This document shows, piece after piece, positions 25,901-35,197 of a stretch of 64,000 nucleotides of DNA. Position numbers and translations under genes: made by a program. Under the pieces are notes generated by a model. It was given only the letters and a program-made list of their open reading frames with translations. It ran no database searches and was not told where the DNA came from. Source of the stretch: UBA4132 sp037133675 (GTDB lineage Bacteria; Pseudomonadota; Gammaproteobacteria; Methylococcales; Methylomonadaceae); the NCBI GenBank assembly GCA_037133675.1, contig JBAXNR010000006.1, positions 13,530-77,529 of the forward strand, read 5' to 3'. Position 1 is the stretch's first letter, and every line of letters starts with the position of its first letter.

Positions 25901-26619
25901 TGACGGTGTTGATTAGCGCGAAGCAGCTCACTCGCTATTATGGCAAATACTGTGCCGTTAATAAGCTGAGTTTTAGTTTAGCAAAGGGGCAAATTTTAGG
26001 TTTTTTAGGCGCGAATGGTGCGGGTAAAACCACCACTTTGCAAATGTTGTGTGGTAATCTCGCGCCTAGCAGTGGCGAAATTTTGATTAACGGTTTTGAT
26101 ATGCTCACTCAGCCTAAATTAGCTAAACGTAGCTTAGGTTATGTCCCCGATATACCACCACTTTATAAAGATTTAACAGTGCATGAGTTTTTACGTTATT
26201 GCGCTCAACTGCATGGTGTGCCAAAAGCGGACATCACAACAGCAGTGCAACTTGCCGAGCAGCGGTGTGGCTTAAGCGAAGTCGCTAATCGTCTGATTGG
26301 CGTGCTATCTAAAGGCTTTCAACAGCGGATCGGCATTGCTCAAGCAATCGTCCATAATCCTGATGTGATTGTGCTGGATGAACCAACTGTGGGGCTTGAT
26401 CCTCTGCAAATTATAGAAATTCGCAGTTTGATACGCGAGTTGGGACAGGAACACGGGGTTATTTTTTCCACCCATATTTTGTCAGAAGTTCAGGAAGTGT
26501 GTACCGATGTAATGATTATTCAACAAGGGGCTTGCGTGTTAAATGTGCGTATTGATGAGTTACCCGCCGAAAAATCTTTGGAAACTATTTTCATTGACCT
26601 GATGCAGGCTCAGCAATGA
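25900..26619 (+). CDS. ABC transporter ATP-binding protein (GldA-like)
   Basis: The protein has 239 residues. It carries Walker A GANGAGKTT, the Q-loop region in GYVPDIPPLY, Walker B VIVLDEPTVGLDP and the H-loop STHILSEV. The signature motif is degenerate, reading LSKGFQQRIGIAQA. This is the CcmA/GldA class that pairs with an ABC-2 permease and a GldG-like periplasmic protein, both of which follow. The three genes form one unit. Confidence 0.9.
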   Translation: MTVLISAKQLTRYYGKYCAVNKLSFSLAKGQILGFLGANGAGKTTTLQMLCGNLAPSSGEILINGFDMLTQPKLAKRSLGYVPDIPPLYKDLTVHEFLRYCAQLHGVPKADITTAVQLAEQRCGLSEVANRLIGVLSKGFQQRIGIAQAIVHNPDVIVLDEPTVGLDPLQIIEIRSLIRELGQEHGVIFSTHILSEVQEVCTDVMIIQQGACVLNVRIDELPAEKSLETIFIDLMQAQQ

Positions 26620-26646
26620 CTGCTAGTCCTTTTTAATTGGTGATTT

Positions 26647-27405
26647 ATGAATATGATCTTAGTAATCGCTAAACGCGAATTTAAAACCCAATTTTTATCA
26701 CCGCTGGCGTGGACGATATTAGCTATTTTGCAATTCATTTTGGCATTTTTATTTTTAAAGCAGGTTGAAACTTTTATCATGATTCAACCACAATTAGCCA
26801 CGATGGATAATGCGCCTAGTTTGACTGATATAACCGTCACACCCTTATTCGGTATTGCGGCAATTATTTTGCTATTGGTTACGCCTCTATTAACTATGCG
26901 GCTGATTTGTGAAGAACGCCGTAACAAAACCTTATCGCTGTTACTGTCCGCGCCACTGTCTAACGCTGATATTATTTTTGGTAAATATCTAGGTAGTTTG
27001 GGCTTGTTAGCCTTGATAGTGCTGTTAATCACACTGATGCCTTTATCATTATTAATTGGCGGCACGCTGGATTTTGGCAAATTATTTGCCAATTTATTAG
27101 CGTTGTTATTATTGGCGGGGGCGTTTAATTCGCTAGGTTTATTCATGTCCTGCGTGGCAGGTCATCCAACGGTGGCAGCAATGGCGGCGTTTGGAGCATT
27201 ATTTTTGTTATGGATTTTAGATTGGTCAGCAGGTTTAACCGATAAACCCAGTGAATTATTTAAATATTTGTCAATTTTACGGCATTTTCAAAACATTCAA
27301 AGTGGGCTGATTAATACAGCAGATATCGCTTATTTTCTATTATTTATTAGCCTATTTATTTTGCTCAGTATTCGCCGTTTAGACAAGGAACACTTACAAA
27401 AATGA
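26647..27405 (+). CDS. ABC-2 permease (GldF-like)
   Basis: The protein has 252 residues with six hydrophobic segments. AKREFKTQFLSPLAWTI, LLLVTPLLTMRLICEERRNKTLSLLLSAPLS and the long LLALLLLAGAFNSLGLF stretch match GldF-type permeases (NosY-like). It follows the ATPase after 27 bases and overlaps the GldG-like gene by four bases. Confidence 0.9.
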   Translation: MNMILVIAKREFKTQFLSPLAWTILAILQFILAFLFLKQVETFIMIQPQLATMDNAPSLTDITVTPLFGIAAIILLLVTPLLTMRLICEERRNKTLSLLLSAPLSNADIIFGKYLGSLGLLALIVLLITLMPLSLLIGGTLDFGKLFANLLALLLLAGAFNSLGLFMSCVAGHPTVAAMAAFGALFLLWILDWSAGLTDKPSELFKYLSILRHFQNIQSGLINTADIAYFLLFISLFILLSIRRLDKEHLQK

Positions 27406-28730
27406 AACTCTCACCTCGGTTAAAAAATTCGCTACTCACGCTGGCTCTGGTGGGCTTGTTGAGCGGTTTGGCTACCTTAAGTTACTATTTTACAGGGCAA
27501 GTTGACATTACGCGTAATGCCAGTAATACACTATCTGAAACGTCACAAAAAGTAGTAGCCACCCTGCCCGATAATATTCAAATCACCGCTTACATTAAAA
27601 AAGACACAGGGCTGAGACGGCAAATAGAACAACTCATAGACCGTTATCGTGCTTATAAAGCTGATATTAACTTAACATTTATCGATCCCGCGTCTATTCC
27701 CGAAAAAACTCGCGAGCTAAACATCGGTTCAGAAGGCTGCATCCTTGTCAGCTATCAAGGACGAGTTGAACGCTTAATTTTGATTGATGAAGCGGCGTTG
27801 ACTAATGCCTTATTGCAATTGGTTAATGCCAATGAACGTTGGGTATCTTTTTTATCAGGTCATGGCGAACGCGCTGCCACGGGTATTGCTAATTTTGACT
27901 TAGGCACATTTGGCAAAACACTAGATCAGCATAAAATCAAAGCGCAATCGCTTAATCTAGCCACCGTGCAGGCGATACCCGATAACTCCAGTTTATTGGT
28001 TATTTCTGCTCCTGCCGTACCGTTGATGAATGGCGAATTGACCTTGATTAAGCAATACCTCGATAAAGGCGGCAATTTATTATTATTGATTGATCCGAAT
28101 AATAGCCAACTCACGCCATTATTAGATTATTTAGGCATACGCGTACTCGCTGGTACATTGGTTGATGGGCAATCAAAACTGTATGGTATTGATGATCCCA
28201 GTTTTGTGCTTGCCAGTGAATACAGCAAGCACCCGATTACCAAAGGTTTTCAAACCATTACCGTTTATCCTACCGTATCAGCATTGGAAGTAGAACCTAC
28301 CAGCCCATTTGAATCCACCGTTTTGCTTAGCAGTGCCAAACAATCATGGACAGAAACCAGCCCCGTATCAGGAAAAATCCGCTTTGATGCAGGTGGGGTT
28401 GAAAAAGCAGGTCCGCTAAATTTTGCATACACCTTAACGCGTGATATTAATAAAGACACGCAACAACGTATCGTAGTAGTGGGTGATGGTGATTTTTTAT
28501 CCAACACTTACCTTGGTAATGTCGGCAATTTAGATATGGGTTTACGGATTATCAATTGGTTAATTCATGATGATAACTTTATTGATATACCCGCTAAAAC
28601 CACGCCCGATGCTAGTTTGCAGTTAAGTAATACAGCACAGGCGGTGATTGGCTTTGGTTTTTTGATTATGCTACCCGTGTTGCTGCTTGCCACAGGATTT
28701 TGGGTTTGGCGTAGACGTAATCGGCGATAA
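27402..28730 (+). CDS. GldG-like ABC-associated membrane protein
   Basis: The protein has 442 residues with a hydrophobic N-terminus (about residues 10-30) and a C-terminal membrane anchor (VIGFGFLIMLPVLLLATGFWVW) followed by RRRNRR. The periplasmic domain reads DITRNASNTLSETSQKVVATLP, LLLLIDPNNSQLTPLLDYLGI and VVVGDGDFLSNTYLG, the GldG/IFT52-like pattern. In Bacteroidetes GldAFG serves gliding, while in Proteobacteria the role is unknown. It probably forms a complex with the two upstream proteins. Confidence 0.88.
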   Translation: MKLSPRLKNSLLTLALVGLLSGLATLSYYFTGQVDITRNASNTLSETSQKVVATLPDNIQITAYIKKDTGLRRQIEQLIDRYRAYKADINLTFIDPASIPEKTRELNIGSEGCILVSYQGRVERLILIDEAALTNALLQLVNANERWVSFLSGHGERAATGIANFDLGTFGKTLDQHKIKAQSLNLATVQAIPDNSSLLVISAPAVPLMNGELTLIKQYLDKGGNLLLLIDPNNSQLTPLLDYLGIRVLAGTLVDGQSKLYGIDDPSFVLASEYSKHPITKGFQTITVYPTVSALEVEPTSPFESTVLLSSAKQSWTETSPVSGKIRFDAGGVEKAGPLNFAYTLTRDINKDTQQRIVVVGDGDFLSNTYLGNVGNLDMGLRIINWLIHDDNFIDIPAKTTPDASLQLSNTAQAVIGFGFLIMLPVLLLATGFWVWRRRNRR

Positions 28731-28739
28731 TGGAATATT

Positions 28740-28846
28740 GCTAGTGGGTTAAACCTGATTATAGCGATATTCATGACTGCTAGTCCTTTAAAGGACTGGT
28801 GGTCATGCTCAAAAGTAAAAACAACAGATTTAATCCACTACCCGCT
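28740..28846. repeat. MITE-like element, second copy
   Basis: The left end GCTAGTGGGTTAAACCTG (28740-28758 region) and right end ACAGATTTAATCCACTACC (28824-28845 region) are imperfect inverted repeats like those at 224-352. The centre is an imperfect palindrome with arms CATGACTGCTAGTCCTTT and its near-complement (28772-28807). It may act as a transcript end for the Gld-like operon. The rest of the gap to 29081 shows no gene. Confidence 0.6.
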
Positions 28847-29081
28847 AACCCCCTGCTAGCAGATGAATTTGCGAAATTATGGTTCTTACTTTCTCAGTAA
28901 ACGTACGGTTTTTGAGTTTATTGTTAGCTTTTTAGCGTTGTGTCTGTCTAGCCCATTACCTGTAAATAACAAAAAGTAAATATTACCGAAAGACAATGTT
29001 AAATAAAGCTGGAAAAACTATCAGTTGTTGTGTCATTATCCTAGCCACTTCTATTTATTTTTAAGGTTAAAAGTATTTTTC

Positions 29082-30461
29082 ATGCGACTGTATCCGCATC
29101 CATTGTTTCAACTGCTTCAACAAATACTCACTCCATTAGCAACGGTTGCCACGTTTTTTTTGGTGTGTTTTTTTAACCATATTCAAATTAACGATAAAGA
29201 TTTAGCGTTAGCCATTGTTATTACTTTACTGGTTGTGATGTTGCTAAATAATATTGACGTTGAACTGTCTCATAACGATATATCAAAGCATATAGGTCTT
29301 TTGATTCTTCTACGCTGGTTTATCGTGGTAGTGATACTGCTATCAACTGGTTATGTGTTTGATTTCCTAAGATTGTTTGATCAATATGTATTATTGCAAT
29401 GGGCGACCATAGCTCCTTTGGTGTTAATAATCATGCATTTAGGCTTACGAAAATTATTTTACCAATTTTTTGTGCAACATAATACGTTTGATAAAGCCGT
29501 AATTGTAGGGGTCAATAAATCCAGCATTGCACTTGCAAGCCATTTTATAAACCAGAAGAATAATCATGAAATTGATTGCTTAGGCTTTTTTGATGACCGT
29601 AACAAAGCACGTCTGCCTGATGATCAAAAATTGTTAGGTGACATAAAAGCTACCTGTCAATTTATAAGAGACAATAAAGTTAAAATTGTTTTTATTGCTT
29701 TACCAATGACATTGCAAGATCGTGTTGATGCGCTGTTAGAAGGTTTACGCGATACCACAGTTTCTATCTACTACATACCCGATGTTCGTATGATTGACAT
29801 GATTCAGTCAAGGTCTTTTGATATTGAAGGAGTGCCGATGATTGCATTGTGTGAGACTCCCTTTACAGGTAGAAAGGCAATCATTAAACGATTATCTGAT
29901 ATTGTATTATCTATACTCATACTGATATTGGTTAGCCCTGTACTATTGGCGTGTGCTATTGCTGTTAAATTAAGTTCACCAGGCCCCATATTATTTCGGC
30001 AACGCCGCTATGGATTAGATGGAGAAGAAATTAATGTCTATAAATTCCGTAGCATGACCGTGTGTGAAAATGGCGCAGATGTTGTTCAAGCAACACGAAA
30101 TGATGTACGCATCACCCCTGTTGGTAATTTTTTACGCACTAAATCATTGGACGAATTACCGCAGTTTTTTAACGTATTGCAGGGTAGAATGAGTATTGTA
30201 GGTCCGCGCCCTCATGCAGTTGCTCATAACGAATTGTACAGAACACAAGTTAAAGGCTACATGATTCGACATAAAGTTAAACCAGGCATTACTGGTTGGG
30301 CGCAAGTGAATGGTTCACGCGGGGAAACCGATACCGTCGATAAAATGGAAAAACGTATTCGTTACGATCTTGATTATTTACGGAATTGGTCGCTGGCTAT
30401 GGACTTGCTAATTATTCTGAAAACAGTAGGTGTTGTTATTAAGGATGAAAATGCTTATTAA
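29082..30461 (+). CDS. Undecaprenyl-phosphate glucose phosphotransferase (WcaJ-like)
   Basis: The protein has 459 residues from the ATG at 29082. Four N-terminal membrane segments (about 15-115) precede a Rossmann-like middle domain (KAVIVGVNKSSIALA). A fifth membrane segment and a catalytic bacterial sugar transferase domain follow: SSPGPILFRQRRYGLDG, YKFRSMTV, KSLDELPQFFNVLQGRMSIVGPRPHA and KPGITGWAQVNG. It moves hexose-1-phosphate from UDP-sugar to the lipid carrier, the first step of exopolysaccharide assembly. No polymerase or export genes follow here. An epimerase lies nearby on the other strand. Confidence 0.92.
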   Translation: MRLYPHPLFQLLQQILTPLATVATFFLVCFFNHIQINDKDLALAIVITLLVVMLLNNIDVELSHNDISKHIGLLILLRWFIVVVILLSTGYVFDFLRLFDQYVLLQWATIAPLVLIIMHLGLRKLFYQFFVQHNTFDKAVIVGVNKSSIALASHFINQKNNHEIDCLGFFDDRNKARLPDDQKLLGDIKATCQFIRDNKVKIVFIALPMTLQDRVDALLEGLRDTTVSIYYIPDVRMIDMIQSRSFDIEGVPMIALCETPFTGRKAIIKRLSDIVLSILILILVSPVLLACAIAVKLSSPGPILFRQRRYGLDGEEINVYKFRSMTVCENGADVVQATRNDVRITPVGNFLRTKSLDELPQFFNVLQGRMSIVGPRPHAVAHNELYRTQVKGYMIRHKVKPGITGWAQVNGSRGETDTVDKMEKRIRYDLDYLRNWSLAMDLLIILKTVGVVIKDENAY

Positions 30462-30584
30462 CGGGTATGCGCTATTAATGGTTTTTTGTATGTTGGTATT
30501 AATACGAGCTGAAAAGCTATGAAAAATTAGTCAGCTCGGTATTTACTGTGTATAAAAACTTACTGAAAAATCTGGGAAAACTGA

Positions 30585-30884
30585 ATGAGTCAATCATCCA
30601 AAGGTGAACTGGTAGTAAAAAGTGTTGCGACTGCGGTTGTCGCAACAGCCATCGTTGAATCAGGTCTAAGTTTTGGCAAAACTATTGCCAAACAGCCTAT
30701 TGTTTTGTTTAGTTTAGGAATAGCATTGGGCTACTTTACCCATAAATACCGTAAAGAAATTATTTCGATTACCAGCCATACCGCTGAGCAGAGTAAGGAT
30801 TTTATTGTGCAACAAAAAAATAATCTCAGTGAATTTCTGGCAGAAGTTCAAAACAGTGACGAGCAAAAAGACCAGACTGACTAA
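30585..30884 (+). CDS. Small single-span membrane protein, paralogue A
   Basis: The protein has 99 residues. One membrane segment (about 38-60, PIVLFSLGIALGYF) is followed by THKYRKEIISITSHTAEQSKDFIVQQKNNLSEFLAE, a charged amphipathic helix. The same layout and the blocks YRKEIIS and SKDF-V-QQK-NL recur in the 86-residue protein at 34049-34309. This pair is analogous in form to DUF1490/YtxH-type proteins found beside P1B ATPases. The function is unknown. Confidence 0.7.
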   Translation: MSQSSKGELVVKSVATAVVATAIVESGLSFGKTIAKQPIVLFSLGIALGYFTHKYRKEIISITSHTAEQSKDFIVQQKNNLSEFLAEVQNSDEQKDQTD

Positions 30885-30919
30885 TGTCGTTCTCGTTGCT
30901 CTCTCAAGCAGTTCACCCC

Positions 30920-31852
30920 TTATTTAGCCAGTTCTTTTTTCATCCACGCGGCTGTACGGCTTATGCCGTCTGGCATGGAGGTTAAAGGAGTCCACTGTAA
31001 TTGTTCGTGAGCCAATTGATTACTTAATATGCTCACAGGCACATCAAATGGACGAGCGGCTAAATAACGTCGTTCAATGGTTTTTCCTAGCACACTTTCT
31101 AATAATGCAATCAGTTCGTTTAAGCTAGTGCCTTGCCCTGAACTAATATTAAAAACCCTGTTTGAGCCTTCATAATTAACGGCTTTTAAAAATGCCTCGG
31201 CGACATCAGTAATATAAATATAGTCACGTCTAACACTGCCATCACCCCAGATATCAATAGGGATGCCTTTAAGTGCGTTGTGTAGAAAAACACCCACCGC
31301 ACCTTGTGCGGTTTCTATGCGTTGCCTTTCGCCATAAGGGTTAGCAACTCGTAAGGTGATGGCTTTAATACCATGCAGACTCTCAAATATATGCAAATAT
31401 TTCTCAATGGTGAGCTTGGTAATACCATAAGAAACCAAGGGGTCGGTGGGATGTTGTTCGTCAATAGGCAAATATTTCGGAGTACCGTACACAGTCCCCC
31501 CCGAAGAAATAAAAATAATTTTGCTTACCTTTTTATCCACCATTACGTTGAGCATTTGTAATGTACCAACCACATTACTCTGCACATCATAAATAGGGTC
31601 ATCATTAGAATTCTTTGGCAACGTTGTTGATACTAAGTGCAACACAACATCCATGCCCTCGATAGCGGTACTCAAATCGTGACTATTAAGTATGTCACCT
31701 GTTATCCATTCTACAGATTCATTCTCTGTAAACGCTCGATAAGGCGGAACGCGAGGTCTTTCAAAGATTCTAAGTTGATGACCTTCACGCAAAAAACGAT
31801 CTGCGATAGTTGAGCCAATAAACCCACCACCGCCAAAAATAACACATTTCAT
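30920..31852 (-). CDS. NAD-dependent epimerase/dehydratase (GalE-like SDR)
   Basis: The protein has 310 residues from MKCVIFGGGGFIGS. This ATG has GGGAG eight bases upstream; an upstream TTG would lie on the ribosome site itself. The NAD-binding glycine motif is GGGGFIG. The catalytic set is the Ser in ISSGGTVYG and YGITKLTIEKY (Y-x3-K). NPYGERQR and YIYITDVAEAF follow. It probably interconverts UDP-sugars for the exopolysaccharide pathway begun by the WcaJ-like enzyme. Substrate is not determined. Confidence 0.88.
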   Translation of the reverse strand: MKCVIFGGGGFIGSTIADRFLREGHQLRIFERPRVPPYRAFTENESVEWITGDILNSHDLSTAIEGMDVVLHLVSTTLPKNSNDDPIYDVQSNVVGTLQMLNVMVDKKVSKIIFISSGGTVYGTPKYLPIDEQHPTDPLVSYGITKLTIEKYLHIFESLHGIKAITLRVANPYGERQRIETAQGAVGVFLHNALKGIPIDIWGDGSVRRDYIYITDVAEAFLKAVNYEGSNRVFNISSGQGTSLNELIALLESVLGKTIERRYLAARPFDVPVSILSNQLAHEQLQWTPLTSMPDGISRTAAWMKKELAK

Positions 31853-31926
31853 TTTTATTACTCCCAATTATGTCAACGCCAATTCTACCTGTAAACCCGA
31901 TAGATTAACTACACAATCGTAATAAT

Positions 31927-33174
31927 TTAGAGGATGACTAGCGGCGCAAAGCCACCGCCGACCGTGCGAAAATTAGTGGTTTGACCTTGATATAAACGAC
32001 TACTGGCTAATAGTGTTTGTCCTCTGTAAACATAGTGACGTAGATCAAGTTTAAGATGTGTGGCTAGATTTAAGCATCGCTCGCTAGGTAACACCAACGC
32101 TTGAGCCACATAATCATTGCACAAAATATCTGAAAATACCCGTTTGGTTAATTTGTCACCACGATAAACGGCTTTGCTTCCGTAGCCCTTAGTGGGTTTA
32201 AAAAATAATTGTTTACGCCTTGCCCATAGTGTTTCGGCATCGCTCGGCTGCACACGAATAGTATGGGCGATGCCTTCAATCAGTGTGCCTACGGTTTCGC
32301 TATCCACCCCTAATTCTTGCAATAATATTCGGTTGGTTAAGAGGGTTAAGTTTCTTTTATCAGCATACAGCGCGTGCGCTCTTGGATGGGGCGTGACAAC
32401 AATTGCGTTAGCAAGATAGGCTTTTCGCAATGCTTGTTGAGTAGCTGCATCTAAGCTAAAATCAGTTAAGCGATTATAGACAAGGTCAATACGCACATCC
32501 CCATACCAAAGTCCGTCATTATGGTAACTTAATTCAGTTGGATCACAAATAACCGTATTAATACCCTGTCGCTGAAAAAGTTTTTGAAACAATATAAATT
32601 CGGGTAGCAAATATTGCGTGTCTGGCTGTTCATCGACAATAGCAATAGACTGTAAAGTTTGTTGTCCGCGTTCAGCTTGCCATTCTTCATAGAACATAGT
32701 CATAAAAGCGGCTTCTAGCTCTGTTGCTGTGTGCGTTTTTTGTGATGCTATCAATAACGCGCTGAGTAAACCGCCACCCGCATTGGTATTGATTTCTATC
32801 AATTGTGAACCTGTAGACGTTAAATGAAAATCGTATCCTAGCAAAGCCCCGTGCGCTTTAGGAATAAAAGCCGCTGAACTCGGTGCGTAGCTCAAAACAC
32901 CTTGTTGATAAGCAGGCAAAGCAATCACTTTTTCTATCGCTGCAATAAGTTGAGACTGTTTTTGCAGAGTGGACTGAGCAACAAATACCGCAACATCCGC
33001 GAAAAGATGTGGACGCTGTGCAATCAATTGACACACCGTAGCATCACCTTGTTGCAATAAAATGGCTTGTAACGCTTGTTTATCAATGAGGCGATCACAG
33101 TGTTTATTGAAATGATTGGCTTTTTGTTCACTGGAATAATCGGAAACGAGTGAATAGTTACTAGGGGATTTCAT
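31927..33174 (-). CDS. ATP-grasp-like protein of unknown substrate
   Basis: The protein has 415 residues. The C-terminal half resembles an ATP-grasp ligase: LFFKPTKGYGSKAVYRG (nucleotide-binding Lys and Gly loop), then DLRHYVYRGQTLLASSRLYQGQTTNFRTVGGGFAP. The middle block GYDFHLTSTGSQLIEINTNAGGGLLSALL is also metal/nucleotide-like. Members of the superfamily join a carboxylate to an amine or thiol using ATP. I do not recognise the specific family. It stands alone between the epimerase and the metal cluster. Confidence 0.6.
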   Translation of the reverse strand: MKSPSNYSLVSDYSSEQKANHFNKHCDRLIDKQALQAILLQQGDATVCQLIAQRPHLFADVAVFVAQSTLQKQSQLIAAIEKVIALPAYQQGVLSYAPSSAAFIPKAHGALLGYDFHLTSTGSQLIEINTNAGGGLLSALLIASQKTHTATELEAAFMTMFYEEWQAERGQQTLQSIAIVDEQPDTQYLLPEFILFQKLFQRQGINTVICDPTELSYHNDGLWYGDVRIDLVYNRLTDFSLDAATQQALRKAYLANAIVVTPHPRAHALYADKRNLTLLTNRILLQELGVDSETVGTLIEGIAHTIRVQPSDAETLWARRKQLFFKPTKGYGSKAVYRGDKLTKRVFSDILCNDYVAQALVLPSERCLNLATHLKLDLRHYVYRGQTLLASSRLYQGQTTNFRTVGGGFAPLVIL

Positions 33175-33352
33175 TAATTGCGAACAAAGAGTTTGAATTT
33201 GATAGTGGTTATGGGGCTAATAAAGATAAACCACAAGGTGTGGCTTATTTTACCCACTGCCCACAAAAGGTGTGAAAATTTACTTTAATAGTTTTCCTGA
33301 ATACTGAGTGGAGCGTAGTTTGAATTATATAAACGGACAAAATTTAAGTTTT

Positions 33353-33511
33353 ATGACGCATAAATTACGTTATATAACGCAGTTTAATAAAAATAATAAT
33401 TTTCGATTTTTAAAAACATCGTCAAATCAATTAGTTATTTTGTTGGCATTAGTTATGCTTTTTATATTGCCATGTTTAGCCATTCAATCATATAACAGAG
33501 GTGAAAAATGA
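33353..33511 (+). CDS. Small hydrophobic protein (weak call)
   Basis: The 52 residues starting MTHKLRYITQ contain one membrane segment (VILLALVMLFILPCLAI). The frame stays open upstream to a GTG at 33308. The end overlaps the next gene's start by four bases, which favours a real gene. Conservation is unknown. Confidence 0.35.
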   Translation: MTHKLRYITQFNKNNNFRFLKTSSNQLVILLALVMLFILPCLAIQSYNRGEK

Positions 33512-33750
33512 GTCAGCAATTAGCGCAGCCAACAGTAAAAAGAAATAATAATAACAGTTCTTTGCTGTTGGGAACTGGTTTGGCAGTGGCATCAATGATT
33601 TTAGTTCCAGCACTGGCTATGCGGCTTGGGCTGGGATCAAGTTTAACAGGCGCGTTAAGAATCGCGCTAATGAAAGCATCAAGTCGTGCTGTCTGTGGTA
33701 GCACAACAACGACTAATGAAACAAACTTGTCCGATAATAATTGCCGTTAG
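33508..33750 (+). CDS. Small membrane protein, DUF5132-like in form
   Basis: The protein has 80 residues with a strong ribosome site, GAGGTGAAAA, before the ATG. A hydrophobic core (LLLGTGLAVASMILVPALAMRL) with Pro in the segment is followed by GLGSSLTGALRIALMKAS and a Thr/Asn-rich tail. This resembles small DUF5132-type proteins often found beside HMA-domain and P1B ATPase genes, though family membership is inferred from layout. It opens the metal-related run to 39.0 kb. Confidence 0.55.
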   Translation: MSQQLAQPTVKRNNNNSSLLLGTGLAVASMILVPALAMRLGLGSSLTGALRIALMKASSRAVCGSTTTTNETNLSDNNCR

Positions 33751-33838
33751 GTTAGAATGGTCGCAATGTCTACTGTTGTTATTAGGCGCAATGTTTGTTA
33801 GCATGAATCACTGACTAACTAAACAGGGTTAATTACTC

Positions 33839-34009
33839 ATGAGTGAAACTAAAAAAACGTGCGATCTTTGCGGCTTGACTGTTGAGGTCTCAGGTTTCAC
33901 TTTAAAAACTAAAGAAGGCGATAAAGCGTTTTGTTGCGAAGGATGTCTGGGTATTTATCAAATGTTGCATGTAGATCAAGTAACGACTGAACCTAAACAA
34001 CCATCGTAA
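33839..34009 (+). CDS. Cys-rich metal-binding mini-protein, paralogue 1
   Basis: The protein has 56 residues with AGGG upstream of the ATG. The pattern is TCDLCGLTVEVSGFTLKT, then FCCEGCLGIYQML: C-x2-C followed by C-C-x2-C. It matches the metal-binding segment found at the N-terminus of some cation-transport P-type ATPases, here as a separate protein. A paralogue at 42547-42744 shares CxLCGLxVE, GF and FCCxGCxxIYQxL. Position in the P1B ATPase cluster suggests metal trafficking, possibly copper. Confidence 0.75.
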   Translation: MSETKKTCDLCGLTVEVSGFTLKTKEGDKAFCCEGCLGIYQMLHVDQVTTEPKQPS

Positions 34010-34048
34010 TTATTCTTCGCACATCAAATCACTTAACAAAAAACCAAT

Positions 34049-34309
34049 ATGAAACACGCTAAAGTAGCTAACGACATTATTAAGGGGTCTATGACTTCTG
34101 CAACGATACACAGTGGGAGAAGATTGATGAGTAATATTGCTAAACATCCAGTGTTAGTTTTTGGATTAGGCGTAGCGGCTGGCTATCTGGTTTACAAATA
34201 CCGTAAAGAAATCATTTCCAATACCACCAAAGCTGTGGATGCGAGTAAAGATTTCGTTTTACAACAAAAAGAAAATCTGGAAGATATTATCGCGGAAACC
34301 AAGGAATAA
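34049..34309 (+). CDS. Small single-span membrane protein, paralogue B
   Basis: The protein has 86 residues. One membrane segment (about 34-52, PVLVFGLGVAAGYLVYKY) precedes RKEIISNTTKAVDASKDFVLQQKENLEDIIAE, an amphipathic helix shared with the protein at 30585-30884. The form is like DUF1490/YtxH partners of heavy-metal ATPases. It sits between the Cys-rich mini-protein and the HMA_2-like protein. Confidence 0.7.
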   Translation: MKHAKVANDIIKGSMTSATIHSGRRLMSNIAKHPVLVFGLGVAAGYLVYKYRKEIISNTTKAVDASKDFVLQQKENLEDIIAETKE

Positions 34310-34399
34310 TAATTCCGTAACATAACACTCATCATCAATGGATGCTTTTCCATTAATTTGGTTAGAGCATCCTTTTTGTTTTTATGACTTACAACATTT

Positions 34400-35011
34400 A
34401 TGTCTATCCAAAAAGAATTTGTACTACGTTATCGAATAGACGGGCATATCAGGTTTCAAATACCCGCCAAAATTTGTGAGGAAACTGCCGCTAAAATAGT
34501 GACGGATGCTGTTTTAGCCATAGAGGGTGTCTATCGCGTTACTCTTTATCGCAAGCAACAAAAACTATCTATTCGTTTTCAAGAATCAGTGTGTGATTTT
34601 AAGTCACTGGCGCGGCAATTATTTCAGTTACTTGCTGATTTAGAAAAAACAGACCTTCTTAATCAAAAACCCATTACAAAAACTGAATCATGGCGAGAAA
34701 AAACCTCCGCTAAACTGAATGATTTTAAAGTCACACGCTGGGCTAAAGAAAAATATAGTGATGCTAAAGAAACTGTGCAAGCAGCTAAAATCATTACTAA
34801 GTTAGGCATGAGTAAACCCAAATCTTTTGTTAATGACCCCGAAAAAGCCATGATTGATTTTTTCAATGATGTGCTGGTGTTATTTTTAATTAAACTACAT
34901 TGGACAAATATCACCCAACAATGGTTGCTAAAGCCGCTCAAATATCGTTATGAATGGATGGCTTTATTTTATATGGTTTTTTTGCTGGTTCGTTCACGCA
35001 GAAAGAAATAG
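34400..35011 (+). CDS. HMA_2-like domain protein with C-terminal membrane segment
   Basis: The protein has 203 residues. Residues 5-85 look like an HMA_2 ferredoxin-like fold: FVLRYRIDGHIRFQIPAKI, then AIEGVYRVTLYRKQQKLSIRF, with no CXXC metal site. A basic linker follows, and hydrophobic residues near 150-198 (DVLVLFLIKLHW, MALFYMVFLLV) end in RSRRKK. The N-terminal 90 residues of the P1B ATPase downstream have a similar fold pattern. It probably acts with that ATPase. Confidence 0.65.
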   Translation: MSIQKEFVLRYRIDGHIRFQIPAKICEETAAKIVTDAVLAIEGVYRVTLYRKQQKLSIRFQESVCDFKSLARQLFQLLADLEKTDLLNQKPITKTESWREKTSAKLNDFKVTRWAKEKYSDAKETVQAAKIITKLGMSKPKSFVNDPEKAMIDFFNDVLVLFLIKLHWTNITQQWLLKPLKYRYEWMALFYMVFLLVRSRRKK

Positions 35012-35122
35012 CCCTGTAGTTGGAATTAAGCCTTATTGAGCGGAAGCGACACAGGTATTTCCGACAAACTTATGCAATGTCGTAAACGCCCGTCCTACAC
35101 TACCGCTTGGACGGTCTTATTC

Positions 35123-35147
35123 CGACCTACAACTAATTCATTTTGAG
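35123..35147. repeat. Direct repeat left of hicBA
   Basis: CGACCTACAACTAATTCATT plus five bases is matched at 22 of 25 positions by 35681-35705. The two copies bracket the hicBA pair. The preceding 35030-35120 sequence is REP-like (GTCGTAAACGCCCG..., ACGGTC...). Confidence 0.65.
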
Positions 35148-35197
35148 TAGTAACCCGACGATTTTATCTAACCACAAATTTTTAAATACTGAAAAAT

